This document shows, one piece after another, positions 16,082-25,951 of a stretch of DNA of 64,000 nt; position 1 is the first letter of the stretch, and every line of letters starts with the position of its first letter. The position numbers and the translations under genes were made by a program. Under the pieces are notes generated by a model. It was given only the letters and a program-made list of their open reading frames with translations. It had not been told where the DNA came from and did no database searches. Origin of the DNA: UBA7446 sp965656545 (lineage in GTDB: Bacteria > Bacteroidota > Bacteroidia > Flavobacteriales > Flavobacteriaceae); contig CBFHKZ010000001.1 of NCBI GenBank assembly GCA_965656545.1, positions 434,001 through 498,000 on the forward strand, written 5' to 3'.

Positions 16082-18517
16082 ATGTCGTTTTTTTTAGATG
16101 TTGTTCTTCCGTTGCCGCTTAAAGAAACCTTTACGTATGTGATCACACCAGCCGAAGCCAAAGTCATACAGCCGGGTATGCGGATTATTGTTCCTTTTGG
16201 TAAGCGTAAAAAATACACCGCCATTGCTTGGCGTGTACATCAAGTACCTCCAAAGACCTATGCGCCCAAACAAATAGACAGCATTATTGACACGGAAGCT
16301 GTACTACGGCCAAAGCAGCTGAAGTTCTTGACTTGGATTGCGGACTACTATCAATCCCCAATTGGGTTGGTGCTGCGGACAGCCATGCCATCGTTGATGC
16401 TGCTGGAAAGTGAAACGGAGATCGTAACGCATGAGTGGGAACAGCTTCCCAACACGGGTTCCAAAAATGCAATCTTATTGCTTGAACAACTGGAAACCAA
16501 CAGTACCTATTCCATAGCACAGATACAACAGTTAATTTCGATAAAAAACCCCTATGCCATCCTAAAAGAATTGGTAGCAGACGGTTTTGTTTCGCTCAAA
16601 GAGGCGGTTTATGCCAAGTATGCCCCCAAGCAACAAACCGAAGTTATACTTCATCCAAACGTGAAAGGAGACGATGCCTTGAAGGCGGTTATGGATCAAC
16701 TTGCTGTCAAGCCAAAGCAATACAAAACCCTATTGACATTCCTGCAGCAAAATGCGCCAGTCATCATGACGGAATTCTCCAAAATCGAAACGGTAAGCCC
16801 TTCATCGCTTAAGACACTTATTAAAAACGAGGTATTGGCAACGCATCAGCGCATCATGGATCGCTTGCCACCAAAGCTAACTTCAGACGACCCCTTAACG
16901 TCGCTGAGCGACCATCAGCTGGAGGCAAAATCGGCCATCGAAACCCACTGGCAAACAAAAGATAATGTATTGCTTCACGGCATAACGGGTTCGGGAAAAA
17001 CAGAGGTGTATATGCATCTTATTGCCCAGCAATTGGCCAAAGGAAAACAAGTGTTGTTTTTGGTGCCTGAAATTGGCCTCACCACGCAGTTGATGCAACG
17101 CTTGTACACTTTTTTTGGCAAGCAATTGGCGGTTTACCATTCGCGATATAGCCCACAAGAACGCACGGAAACTTGGAACAAAATACTGACAAACAAACAA
17201 GAAGCCCGATTGGTTTTAGGGGCACGCTCTGCTGTTTTGCTGCCTTTTCAAAATTTAGGTCTGGTGGTGGTAGATGAATCACACGAGATGTCTTACAAAC
17301 AATATGAAGCTTCTCCGCGTTACCACGCCCGCGATGCAGCCATGGTGTTGTCGCGTATGCACCAAGCAAAAGTTATTTTGGGTTCTGCAACGCCTACCGT
17401 TGAAAGCTATGCACACGCAAAGTCGGGCAAGTATGGGTTGGTAAGCATGACCACCCGATATAGAGATGCGCAAATGCCAGAAATATCCTATGTTGACTTA
17501 AGCGAAGCTTATCGCAAAAAACAAATGAGTGGTCATTTGGCACAGCCGCTTATTCAAGCTATTGAAGAAACCCTGGTTTCTGGCAAACAGGTTTTGCTTT
17601 TTCAAAACCGTCGTGGCTATGCCTCTTTTGTTGAATGTCGTCAATGTGCCCATGTACCGCAATGTCCGAGTTGCGATGTGAGCCTTACTTATCATCAAGT
17701 TTCGAAGGAGTTGCGTTGTCACTACTGTGGCTATACAGAGCAGTATACACCAGCCTGTAAGGCTTGTGGCACACTTGCACCCCAAACCCAAGGATTGGGC
17801 ACCCAGCAGTTGGAAGAAGAAGTACAGGCTTTGTTTCCGTCTGCTCGAATTTCACGCATGGATTTGGATACCACAAGAAAAAAGCACGCCCATCAAAAAC
17901 TAATCAATGCTTTTTCACGTCAAGAAATAGACATTCTAATCGGAACGCAAATGATTACAAAAGGCTTGGACTTTAAGCAGGTAACACTGGTTGGAGTGTT
18001 GTCCGCCGACAACTTTTTACACTTCCCTGATTTTCGTGCACATGAGCGTGCCTTTCAAGTGCTAACGCAGGTTGCTGGTAGGGCAGGTAGGCTAGGGGAT
18101 GAAAGTAAAGTACTCATTCAAACCTTTCAACCACAACACCCCGTTTTGAGTTTTGTGAGCAACTACGATTATGCGTCATTTTTCGAAATACAGATAAAGC
18201 AACGGGAACAATTTGGCTATCCGCCGTATGTGCGCATGATACGCATAGAGCTTAAGCATAAAAACATGTCCACGCTTATCACGGCAAGTGAGTGGTTGAA
18301 AAAGGGACTGCTAGCGCGTTTTTCTCATGTTCTTGGGCCTGTAGCGCCGGCTGTTGGGCGGGTGCGCAATTATTATATACTTCACATACTAATTAAACTG
18401 CCGCTTGAAATTTCTCAATCGGCTGCAAAAAAACGGCTTTCAAACCTGTTGCAAAGCTTTGGAATGGTGGGCGCATTTAGCCAAGTAAATGCAAGTGTTG
18501 ATGTAGATCCGCAATAA
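16082..18517 (+). CDS. priA: Primosomal protein N' (replication restart helicase PriA)
   Basis: A 3'-5' DNA helicase that recognises stalled forks and reloads the replisome. The N-terminal DNA-binding domain has VVLPLPLKETFTYVI. The helicase core has Walker A HGITGSGKTEVYMHL and the Walker B variant VVVDESHEMSYKQ. The zinc-binding region has four CxxC-type pairs (CRQCAHVPQCPSC ... CHYCGY ... CKACG). Late helicase motifs include TQMITKGLDF and QVAGRAGR. At 811 residues it is full length. Confidence 0.96.
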   Translation: MSFFLDVVLPLPLKETFTYVITPAEAKVIQPGMRIIVPFGKRKKYTAIAWRVHQVPPKTYAPKQIDSIIDTEAVLRPKQLKFLTWIADYYQSPIGLVLRTAMPSLMLLESETEIVTHEWEQLPNTGSKNAILLLEQLETNSTYSIAQIQQLISIKNPYAILKELVADGFVSLKEAVYAKYAPKQQTEVILHPNVKGDDALKAVMDQLAVKPKQYKTLLTFLQQNAPVIMTEFSKIETVSPSSLKTLIKNEVLATHQRIMDRLPPKLTSDDPLTSLSDHQLEAKSAIETHWQTKDNVLLHGITGSGKTEVYMHLIAQQLAKGKQVLFLVPEIGLTTQLMQRLYTFFGKQLAVYHSRYSPQERTETWNKILTNKQEARLVLGARSAVLLPFQNLGLVVVDESHEMSYKQYEASPRYHARDAAMVLSRMHQAKVILGSATPTVESYAHAKSGKYGLVSMTTRYRDAQMPEISYVDLSEAYRKKQMSGHLAQPLIQAIEETLVSGKQVLLFQNRRGYASFVECRQCAHVPQCPSCDVSLTYHQVSKELRCHYCGYTEQYTPACKACGTLAPQTQGLGTQQLEEEVQALFPSARISRMDLDTTRKKHAHQKLINAFSRQEIDILIGTQMITKGLDFKQVTLVGVLSADNFLHFPDFRAHERAFQVLTQVAGRAGRLGDESKVLIQTFQPQHPVLSFVSNYDYASFFEIQIKQREQFGYPPYVRMIRIELKHKNMSTLITASEWLKKGLLARFSHVLGPVAPAVGRVRNYYILHILIKLPLEISQSAAKKRLSNLLQSFGMVGAFSQVNASVDVDPQ

Positions 18518-18532
18518 TTGTGGCTTGCGTAT

Positions 18533-18562
18533 TTGTCTAACGCAAGAAATTCCGTATTTTCG
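18533..18562 (+). promoter_or_regulatory. Promoter of the rpsF-rpsR-rplI operon (TTG-N19-TATTTTCG)
   Basis: TTG at 18533-18535 and TATTTTCG at 18555-18562 are separated by 19 bases, matching the Bacteroidota sigma-A pattern with one substitution in the -7 box. The predicted start near 18569 gives a short leader before the ATG at 18585. Confidence 0.6.
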
Positions 18563-18584
18563 CTGCCCATTAAAAAAACAATAT

Positions 18585-18923
18585 ATGAACCATTACGAAA
18601 CTGTTTTCATATTGAATCCCGTTTTATCTGAAGATCAGGTAAAGGAAGCAGTAGAAAAGTATGAGACGTTTATAACGTCCAACGGTGGCGAGATTGTCGC
18701 CAAAGAGGATTGGGGCTTGAAAAAGTTCGCCTATCCAATTCAAAACAAAAAAAGTGGTTTTTACCACTTGCTAGACTTCAAGGTTGACGGCAGCGCCATC
18801 ATCCCTTTTGAAGTTGAATTCCGTCGCGATGAGCGCGTTATGCGCTACCTTACGGTTAAGCTAGACAAGCACGCAGAGGCTTGGGCAGAAAAAAGAAGAG
18901 ATCGTTTAACTGTTAAAGCTTAA
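18585..18923 (+). CDS. rpsF: Small ribosomal subunit protein bS6
   Basis: A 112-residue S6 protein; it binds 16S rRNA together with bS18 in the platform. The start MNHYETVFILNPVLSEDQV is the canonical N-terminus, so the longer frame from 18525 is rejected. Family features include GGEIVAKEDWGLKKFAYPI and the C-terminal VMRYLTVKLDKHAEAW. First gene of the S6-S18-L9 operon. Confidence 0.97.
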   Translation: MNHYETVFILNPVLSEDQVKEAVEKYETFITSNGGEIVAKEDWGLKKFAYPIQNKKSGFYHLLDFKVDGSAIIPFEVEFRRDERVMRYLTVKLDKHAEAWAEKRRDRLTVKA

Positions 18924-18926
18924 AAC

Positions 18927-19220
18927 ATGTCAATAGAACAAGAAAGTAAAGGCGGAAAACAAGGGGAAATCAGGTATTTGACCCCCCTTGATATAGAGAC
19001 TACAAAAGCAAAAAAATATTGTCGTTTCAAAAAGGCAGGAATCAAGTATATTGATTACAAGGATGCGGACTATTTGTTAAAGTTCGTAAACGAGCAGGGT
19101 AAGATTTTACCCCGTCGTCTTACTGGAACATCACTAAAATATCAACGTAAACTATCGGTTTCTATCAAGCGTGCACGCCACTTGGCGCTCATGCCTTATG
19201 TAGCCGATTTGTTAAAATAA
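18927..19220 (+). CDS. rpsR: Small ribosomal subunit protein bS18
   Basis: A 97-residue S18 protein. The core is recognisable: KKYCRFKKAGIKYIDYKDAD, GKILPRRLTGTSLKYQRKL and SIKRARHLALMPYVADL. Three bases after rpsF, in the conserved operon order. Confidence 0.97.
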   Translation: MSIEQESKGGKQGEIRYLTPLDIETTKAKKYCRFKKAGIKYIDYKDADYLLKFVNEQGKILPRRLTGTSLKYQRKLSVSIKRARHLALMPYVADLLK

Positions 19221-19226
19221 CAAGCC

Positions 19227-19685
19227 ATGGAACTTATTTTAAAGCAAGATGTTGAGAACCTAGGGTTCAAAGACGATATCGTTAAAGTAAAAAACGGCTA
19301 CGGTAGAAATTTCCTAATTCCAAACGGACTTGCAGTAATGGCGACGCCATCTGCGAGAAAAGTTTTAGCTGAAAACCTTAAGCAACGCGCTTTTAAAGAG
19401 CAAAAGCTTATTGAGGATGCACAAAAACTAGCCAAGGAATTGGATAAATTGGATATTAAGATTGAGGCCAAAGCTGGTGCGGGCAATAAATTATTTGGTT
19501 CTGTTGGAACCATTGATTTAGAAGCTGCATTGGGTAAAGCTGGTAAATCAATTGAACGCAAAGCCATCAAATTGGCTGGCGGTTCTGTTAAAACGCTTGG
19601 TACGCACACCGCATCAATACGTTTGCATCGTGAGGTGTACACAAACCTAGATTTTGAGGTAACCAAAGCAGCAGCGGAAAAATAA
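19227..19685 (+). CDS. rplI: Large ribosomal subunit protein bL9
   Basis: A 152-residue L9 protein binding 23S rRNA domain V. The N-terminal domain MELILKQDVENLGFKDDIV with VKNGYGRNFLIPNGLA is diagnostic, followed by the long connecting helix and the C-terminal domain (GSVGTIDLEAAL, SIRLHREVYTNLDFEV). It ends the operon directly before a terminator. Confidence 0.97.
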   Translation: MELILKQDVENLGFKDDIVKVKNGYGRNFLIPNGLAVMATPSARKVLAENLKQRAFKEQKLIEDAQKLAKELDKLDIKIEAKAGAGNKLFGSVGTIDLEAALGKAGKSIERKAIKLAGGSVKTLGTHTASIRLHREVYTNLDFEVTKAAAEK

Positions 19686-19707
19686 AATCCGTTAAAGTTT
19701 AAAACAT

Positions 19708-19731
19708 AAAGCCGCTTTTGCGGCTTTTTTT
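19708..19731 (+). terminator. Rho-independent terminator of the ribosomal operon
   Basis: Stem AAAGCCGC / GCGGCTTT with loop TTTT, followed by a T run. It ends rplI transcription before hisS. Confidence 0.88.
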
Positions 19732-19764
19732 ATTTAAAATAAGATATTTGTATAAATTGACGCC

Positions 19765-21132
19765 ATGGCTCAAAAGGCTAGTATTCCAAAAGGTACCCGA
19801 GATTTCCTTCCTGCAGAAGTTGCGAAGCGCAACTATGTAACAGATGTCATACGCACTCAATTTGAGCGCTATGGCTTTCTGCCTATCCAAACACCTGCCA
19901 TGGAAAAGTCATCTACGCTGAAGGGCAAGTATGGCGACGAAGGCGACCGCTTGATGTTTAATATCCTTAACTCTGGCGAAAAAGTAAAAAAGGCAGATCT
20001 CAACGCCCTTGAAAACGGGGCACTGGGTCAATTCACGAGCTCTATTTCTGAAAAAGCACTACGCTACGACCTAACAGTTCCCTTTGCTCGATTTGTTGTG
20101 CAGCATCAAAATGAAATTAGCTTTCCATTTAAGCGATATCAAATTCAATCTGTTTGGCGTGCCGACCGGCCGCAACGCGGACGTTTTCAGGAATTTACCC
20201 AATGTGACGCCGATGTTGTCGGTGCAGTTAGCCCGTTGCTAGAGGCAGAATGCATGCAGCTTTTCGATGATGTTTTTGATGCCTTGTCTCTAAAAGGCGC
20301 AACCATCCGTATAAATCACCGGGCAATCTTAGCTGGTATTGCTAATTATTTAGATGCTCCAGACCGCATAGTAGCTTTTACTGTTGCGCTGGATAAGCTC
20401 GATAAAATAGGCCCAGAAGGCGTTTTTAACGAATTGCGAGACAAAGGATTTGATGATGCGGCCTTGAATCGCCTAAGTCCCTTGTTTGAGCTGTCGGGTG
20501 ATGTTGTGTCCCAGTTGGATCAATTAGAACAAATTTTAGCATCTCAGCCCGATGCGTTGCAAGGTATTGCGCATTTACGTCAGACTTTAGGCTTTTTAAG
20601 TTCTTTTAAAGTAAGCCAACTGTCCTTTGACTTGACCCTAGCAAGAGGCTTGCATTATTACACAGGGATTATTTTTGAGGTTGCACCGCCTGAGTCAGTT
20701 GCCATGGGTTCTATCGGCGCTGGAGGTCGTTATGATGACTTGACGGCTGTTTTTGGCCTTAAAGACGTTTACGGATTGGGTATTTCCTTTGGATTAGACC
20801 GATTGTGTATTGTCCTTGAAGAATTGAATTTGTTTCCAGCTACGCTGGAACAGGCTGTGGATGTTGTAGTGCTACATTTTGGTGATGCATACATGCAAGA
20901 CCTTGTTCCATATCTTGCAAAATGGCGCAACATGGGCATTCGTATCAATTGCTACCCAACAGCGCATAAGCTAAAAAAACAGATGCAGTTTGCAAATCAG
21001 ACCCAAGTACCTTGGGTGATGTTATACGGAAATGATGAGCAACAAAAAGGAGTAGTCTCACTAAAAAATATGCGCGCGGGGACAAACAGCGAGATTAAAT
21101 TACAGGACTTCTCTAAAAAGTGTATTAGTTAG
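19765..21132 (+). CDS. hisS: Histidine--tRNA ligase
   Basis: A class II aminoacyl-tRNA synthetase charging tRNA-His. It has the N-terminal KGTRDFLPAEV, motif 2 RADRPQRGRFQEFTQCDAD, the histidine-specific LARGLHYYTGIIFEV, and motif 3 (GLGISFGLDRLCIVLEEL). The C-terminal anticodon-binding domain follows. Length of 455 residues is normal. The last bases overlap the convergent XRE-like gene by eight. Confidence 0.96.
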   Translation: MAQKASIPKGTRDFLPAEVAKRNYVTDVIRTQFERYGFLPIQTPAMEKSSTLKGKYGDEGDRLMFNILNSGEKVKKADLNALENGALGQFTSSISEKALRYDLTVPFARFVVQHQNEISFPFKRYQIQSVWRADRPQRGRFQEFTQCDADVVGAVSPLLEAECMQLFDDVFDALSLKGATIRINHRAILAGIANYLDAPDRIVAFTVALDKLDKIGPEGVFNELRDKGFDDAALNRLSPLFELSGDVVSQLDQLEQILASQPDALQGIAHLRQTLGFLSSFKVSQLSFDLTLARGLHYYTGIIFEVAPPESVAMGSIGAGGRYDDLTAVFGLKDVYGLGISFGLDRLCIVLEELNLFPATLEQAVDVVVLHFGDAYMQDLVPYLAKWRNMGIRINCYPTAHKLKKQMQFANQTQVPWVMLYGNDEQQKGVVSLKNMRAGTNSEIKLQDFSKKCIS

Positions 21133-21406
21133 AAATATTTTCAAGCTCACGATCTGCTTTTTTTAGCAAATCTTTAATTTTATCTTTTGCCAGTTTGTTA
21201 CTGGAGTCTTTCCCAGTAAGTATCCATTCGATACTTTGGTTAGGAAAATGTTTACAAATCCCTTGTAGCACAACGTGGTTTATGCTAGACTCCCTTCTCA
21301 GACATGTCGAGACGGAATTTTGTCCCACGCCAATGATGCGTTCAAACTTTGAGATCGAAATATTTTCTTCTTCTAAAATTTTTTTCAATCTATCGTGTAT
21401 ATTCAT
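21125..21406 (-). CDS. Small XRE-like helix-turn-helix regulator
   Basis: A 93-residue protein whose first two thirds read as a Cro/CI-type helix-turn-helix: MNIHDRLKKILEEENISISK, FERIIGVGQNSVSTCLRRES, then ILQGICKHFPNQSIEWILTG-like helices. The ending ICKHFPxxSIEWILTGK is typical of Flavobacteriia phage-repressor-like proteins. The C-terminal third is a charged helix that may dimerise. There is no obvious target operon; neighbours are housekeeping or secreted-enzyme genes. Confidence 0.8.
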   Translation of the reverse strand: MNIHDRLKKILEEENISISKFERIIGVGQNSVSTCLRRESSINHVVLQGICKHFPNQSIEWILTGKDSSNKLAKDKIKDLLKKADRELENISN

Positions 21407-21722
21407 GAGTACAAATTTATGAGCGTATTCACAAACAATTGCTTGAATAAATTATGTTTAATACATATTAGACAAACAACAATTAGCAATGATAATATTT
21501 AAATAATAATGAGTGCTTAGTTAAGATTTACGCCCCTAAAATGAACGTTTTGTGCTGGTAAAAAATAGCATTACAGTATAGCAACATCCAATGTAGTGTA
21601 ATTATGTTGTTTAGCGATTGATTTTTTTTAAAATCATGCGTAATTGTATATATCATGTATGGTTCGATAATTAAGTATTGGCAATTAAATAATTGATATT
21701 TGTATGACCTAATTCTTATGTA
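21407..21722. other. AT-rich intergenic region, no gene seen
   Basis: A 316-bp gap between divergent genes (XRE-like regulator and GH81 enzyme). I see no RNA gene, terminator or convincing TAnnTTTG element. It probably contains both promoters and control sites. Confidence 0.4.
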
Positions 21723-24700
21723 ATGCGCTACTTATTTGCTATTGTCTTATTTATTTATAGTATTAACCCTGTTTTTTCTCAGATTACCACAGTTGGTAGC
21801 GGCAGTTATACCAATACCTTTCCCGGCGTTGATAGCGACAATAGAAATGGATATCCAAACTTTTCACCTCAACTTTCTGGAGCTGCACTAAACAAGCCCA
21901 TTCCTACAAATGATTGGTGGTCTTTTCTTTTGAAAGAAAACCATGTAAGTAATTTATTTAACTATCCCTTTACGATGAGTACAACCAGTACTGGTCTAGG
22001 GGTTACTTATGTTGCCAAGGGCGTAGTAGGGGATAAGCAGACCCTATCTATTGGCGTACAAAACTTAAATGCAGGTAAAGCCACTGTTGAAGACCATACC
22101 GATTGGACCGTAAAGATTGCCTGGACTGACAATACCCGTAACTTCTCTGTTACTAGTGGCATTGGCATGCCTTTTTTGTATTTCACAAAAGGGAGCAACG
22201 ATGTTGCTCGTATTGAAGTAAAGGCAGGTACAGCGACTGTTTCAAATGAGATGATTCTAATAAAAGATACGCAAGAGGGTGTTGATTATGCCGTATATGC
22301 CCCAACAGGCAGTACGTGGACTAAAAGCGGCAGTGTTTATACTTCATCCTTAAATGGGAAAAACTATTGGTCTGCTGCCATGCTTCCTCAAAGCAACAGC
22401 AACCCATCTCAATTGGCCAACACCTATAAGAAGTTTGCCTATGTTTTTCCTGCAGACACAAAAGTAAGTTGGAATTTTAATGAGGCTACAAGTGTAGTGC
22501 GTACCACTTTTCAAATAACACCTGATGTAAAAGAAGGGAGCAACACCACCATATTGCAAGGCTTATTACCTCACCAATGGGATAATCTGGCAACAGACTC
22601 ACCTCAACCCAATAGCGAAACCTATGACAATGTTAGGGGTGATATAAAAATGTTAGATGGTAATGTTTTTTATGTGGAGAATACCTTTTATGGCGTACTT
22701 CCCACGCTTCCTTATTTGGCAAACTACAGTACCTCATTTAATCCAGCTTCGTTGGATTCAAAAGTTAATCTATTGCAAAACAACGCCCTTCCCTCTCATA
22801 CAGATTCTTATAATGAAGGTCAATTGATGAATCGTTTAATTCAAACCGCTCGTATTGCCCATGAAATGGGTAATTCCGCTGCTCGAGACAAAATGATAGC
22901 CACGGTAAAAGCACGTTTAGAAGATTGGTTGAGTTATAAGTCAGGTGAAGTGGCTTTTCTCTTCTATTATAACAATACTTGGACAACACTACTGGGGTAT
23001 CCAGCAGGTCACGGTCAAGATACCAACATCAATGACCACCATTTTCATTGGGGATATTTTATTCACGCTGCTGCTTTTGTAGAGCAGTTTGAACCAGGTT
23101 GGGCAACCGACTGGGGTGATATGGTGAATCTGTTGGTGCGTGATGCAGCCTCATCAAACAGAGCGGATGACAAATTCCCATTTTTGCGAAACTTTAGTCC
23201 ATACGCAGGTCATGCTTGGGCCAATGGCTTTGCTACTTTTCCAAACGGGAATGACCAAGAATCTACATCTGAAAGTATGCAATTCAACACCTCCTTGATT
23301 CATTGGGGGTCTGTTACGGGAAATGATGCCATAAGAGACTTGGGAATCTATTTGTACACTACAGAACAAACGGCAGTTGAAGAATATTGGTTTGATATGC
23401 ATGAACGTGTTTTTTCGGCTGACTATGGATATAGTATAGCATCACGCGTTTGGGGCAATTCATACGATAGCGGCACCTTTTGGACCGGTGACAAAGCGGC
23501 CACCTATGGCATTGAATTATATCCCATTCACGGAGGTTCGCTTTATTTGGGTCATAATACCAATTATGTAACCAAACTTTGGAACGAGATGAAGCAAAAA
23601 ACAGGGATTTTGTCCAACGAGGCTAATGCTAATTTATGGCATGATGTATATTGGAGCTATGCCGCATTTGTAGACCCAGACGCCGCCATAACACTCTATG
23701 ATTCGTATCCTGACCGATCATTGAAATTCGGAATTTCAGATGCACAGACCTATTACTGGCTACACAACATGAAGGCACTTGGCACGGTTAAAACAGACGT
23801 TACCGCCAATCACCCCATTGCAGCTGCTTTTGAGGTGAATGGTCAAAAGACATACGTAGCACACAATTATTCCAATGCTGCAATTGACGTTAATTTTTCA
23901 GATGGTTTTTCATTCAATGTGCCTGCTCAATCCATAAAAACCAATCGTGACGTGGCATTTTCTGGTGTGATTTCATCAGATTTTTATGAAGCCTACAATG
24001 GTGGAAGTGTTAATTTAAGCGTGACTTCTAATGGAACTGGAATTTCCAAAGTTGAGTTTTATGGTAATAATGGGTTGATAGCAACAGACACCACTGCACC
24101 TTACAACGCTAAAGTCGAAAATTTGACATTAGGAACACATGGCTTATATGCAAAGATATACAACAGTGCAGGCTTTGCTGTAACAAACAACATAAGCGTG
24201 GTTGTGGGCGAACAAAAGCCGTATTTAAATACGCCATTTCAAATTCCGGGCACCATTCAATCTGCAAACTACGATTATTTTGAAGGGGGCAAAGGACAAG
24301 ATATTTCATACTACGACACAACAACAGGCAATAACGGCGCCGACACCGGCAATTTTAGAACAAATGAAAACGTAGATGCAGTTGTGGACGCAGAAGGTAA
24401 AACCGTTGGTTGGATCGAAGACAGTGAGTGGTTAGAATACACGATTGATGTATCGCAGTCTGGAAAATATAAGATGAATTATAGGTATGCCAGCGCCAAC
24501 AATAGCGCAGGTCCCTTTCATCTTGAGCTAGACGGACAAGCTGTTAGCAGCGATATTAATGTCAATGGAACTGGTGCTTGGAATAGTTGGGCGACAGCTA
24601 CGGTAAGCGATATTGATTTATTGGCAGGTGAACACATTTTGCGGGTTGCCTTTACCGGTGGAGGTTTCAATTTAGGGGATATGTCTTTTGTGTATGAATC

Positions 24701-25841
24701 TGCACTGGGATACACGCCATTAGTTGCAGAAGCAGGTAGCAATATCACGGTTGAAATTCCAGCAACGACAGCACAGCTCAACGGAACTCAAAGCAGTATT
24801 CCAAATCCTTCGGCTACCACCTATTTGTGGAAACAAGTTTACGGTCCTTCTGTGGCTACTTTTGACAATGCCCAATCGCTAAACGCAAATATCTCAAACC
24901 TTGTTGAGGGTATTTACAAATTTGAATTGATCCTAACAGAGGGAACAAAAGGTTCTAAAGACCAGCTTTATGTCAATGTGCAAAACGGTTCCAATTCATT
25001 GCCCAACGTATCCTTGACCAGTCCAAATAACGGGCAGGTGTTTGTTTCGGGAGATAGCATTACGTTAACGGCAACGGCTTCTGATTTTGATGGAACCATA
25101 GCCAAAGTCATCTTTTATGATGGTGCTACAGTGTTGGGGGAAGACAGCACCCAGCCGTATACCTATACTGTTAGCGACGCTGCTGTTGGCACCTATAACT
25201 ATACCGCAAAAGCCATTGACAATGATGACGGGGAGTCTGTATCCGCTGCTGTGTCTGTCACAGTTAACCAACGTTACCATTGTACGTTTAATTCGTCTGA
25301 ATCAAGTCAAGGGCAGTTTTCTGTGGGGTATAATTTAACTTTTGAAACCATAGGTAACTCAGTGAAGATTACCGCAGAGCTACTTGACACTAATAAAACA
25401 GGAGCACCAGCTTATTTGTTTAAGGAATCCCCGTTTGGTGAAACCAGTATGGATGATCTTGGAAACAAGATGTTCTCCAAAACAGTAGGTGGTTTTACAC
25501 AAGGAGAAACCATTAGTTACGCTGTGAAGTTTACATTCACAGGTGCCGTTGGTGTTACAAAATATTTCCAATATGAAGTAGGCTCAAGCTGTGCGCTAAG
25601 TACATCAGATATTTTTGATGTTGCTCAAGTTGTTTTATACCCAAATCCAACTGAAGACCTATTTTATATTGAAGCCGAGGGGGATGTTTTTGTTGAGGTC
25701 TATGATATTTTAGGAAACAAACTAAAAGCCAATAACGAAAAGGCACAAGACATATCAGCCTTTAGTGCGGGTATTTATTTTGTCAAGGTAATCCAATTGG
25801 AAACAGCTCATCAACAGCTTATTAAGATTGTAAAAAAATAA
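21723..25841 (+). CDS. Secreted multi-domain glycoside hydrolase family 81 endo-1,3-beta-glucanase
   Basis: A 1372-residue laminarinase-type enzyme cutting beta-1,3-glucan outside the cell. Signal peptide at 1-20; GH81 catalytic region about 25-745 (KPIPTNDWWSFLL, NDHHFHWGYFIHAAAF and the glutamate motif NDQESTSESMQFN near 510-520); an Ig-like domain to about 830; a CBM6-like module about 833-990 (FEGGKGQDISYYDT, VGWIEDSEWLEYTID); a PKD-like domain about 1000-1085; a second Ig-like domain about 1093-1183; a CBM56-like module about 1184-1295; and a type IX secretion C-terminal domain from about 1303 (LYPNPTEDLFYIEAEG ... YFVKVI). No SusC/SusD pair or other glycosidase is adjacent, so it is not in a typical polysaccharide utilisation locus. 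Confidence 0.93.
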   Translation: MRYLFAIVLFIYSINPVFSQITTVGSGSYTNTFPGVDSDNRNGYPNFSPQLSGAALNKPIPTNDWWSFLLKENHVSNLFNYPFTMSTTSTGLGVTYVAKGVVGDKQTLSIGVQNLNAGKATVEDHTDWTVKIAWTDNTRNFSVTSGIGMPFLYFTKGSNDVARIEVKAGTATVSNEMILIKDTQEGVDYAVYAPTGSTWTKSGSVYTSSLNGKNYWSAAMLPQSNSNPSQLANTYKKFAYVFPADTKVSWNFNEATSVVRTTFQITPDVKEGSNTTILQGLLPHQWDNLATDSPQPNSETYDNVRGDIKMLDGNVFYVENTFYGVLPTLPYLANYSTSFNPASLDSKVNLLQNNALPSHTDSYNEGQLMNRLIQTARIAHEMGNSAARDKMIATVKARLEDWLSYKSGEVAFLFYYNNTWTTLLGYPAGHGQDTNINDHHFHWGYFIHAAAFVEQFEPGWATDWGDMVNLLVRDAASSNRADDKFPFLRNFSPYAGHAWANGFATFPNGNDQESTSESMQFNTSLIHWGSVTGNDAIRDLGIYLYTTEQTAVEEYWFDMHERVFSADYGYSIASRVWGNSYDSGTFWTGDKAATYGIELYPIHGGSLYLGHNTNYVTKLWNEMKQKTGILSNEANANLWHDVYWSYAAFVDPDAAITLYDSYPDRSLKFGISDAQTYYWLHNMKALGTVKTDVTANHPIAAAFEVNGQKTYVAHNYSNAAIDVNFSDGFSFNVPAQSIKTNRDVAFSGVISSDFYEAYNGGSVNLSVTSNGTGISKVEFYGNNGLIATDTTAPYNAKVENLTLGTHGLYAKIYNSAGFAVTNNISVVVGEQKPYLNTPFQIPGTIQSANYDYFEGGKGQDISYYDTTTGNNGADTGNFRTNENVDAVVDAEGKTVGWIEDSEWLEYTIDVSQSGKYKMNYRYASANNSAGPFHLELDGQAVSSDINVNGTGAWNSWATATVSDIDLLAGEHILRVAFTGGGFNLGDMSFVYESALGYTPLVAEAGSNITVEIPATTAQLNGTQSSIPNPSATTYLWKQVYGPSVATFDNAQSLNANISNLVEGIYKFELILTEGTKGSKDQLYVNVQNGSNSLPNVSLTSPNNGQVFVSGDSITLTATASDFDGTIAKVIFYDGATVLGEDSTQPYTYTVSDAAVGTYNYTAKAIDNDDGESVSAAVSVTVNQRYHCTFNSSESSQGQFSVGYNLTFETIGNSVKITAELLDTNKTGAPAYLFKESPFGETSMDDLGNKMFSKTVGGFTQGETISYAVKFTFTGAVGVTKYFQYEVGSSCALSTSDIFDVAQVVLYPNPTEDLFYIEAEGDVFVEVYDILGNKLKANNEKAQDISAFSAGIYFVKVIQLETAHQQLIKIVKK

Positions 25842-25914
25842 TTAAACCTCAATCTGTGTTTAAATCTGAGATTAGACGGTTAATAAGAGACTGATTTAGT
25901 GAACTAGAAATTTG

Positions 25915-25922
25915 TATATTTG
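25915..25922 (+). promoter_or_regulatory. TATATTTG, -7 element for the small gene/SulP/carbonic anhydrase operon
   Basis: An exact TAnnTTTG match about 30 bases before the TTG start at 25952. A -33 TTG is not evident at ideal spacing. Confidence 0.45.
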
Positions 25923-25951
25923 CGATTGCTAAAAAGAAAAAACTGCTTCCA

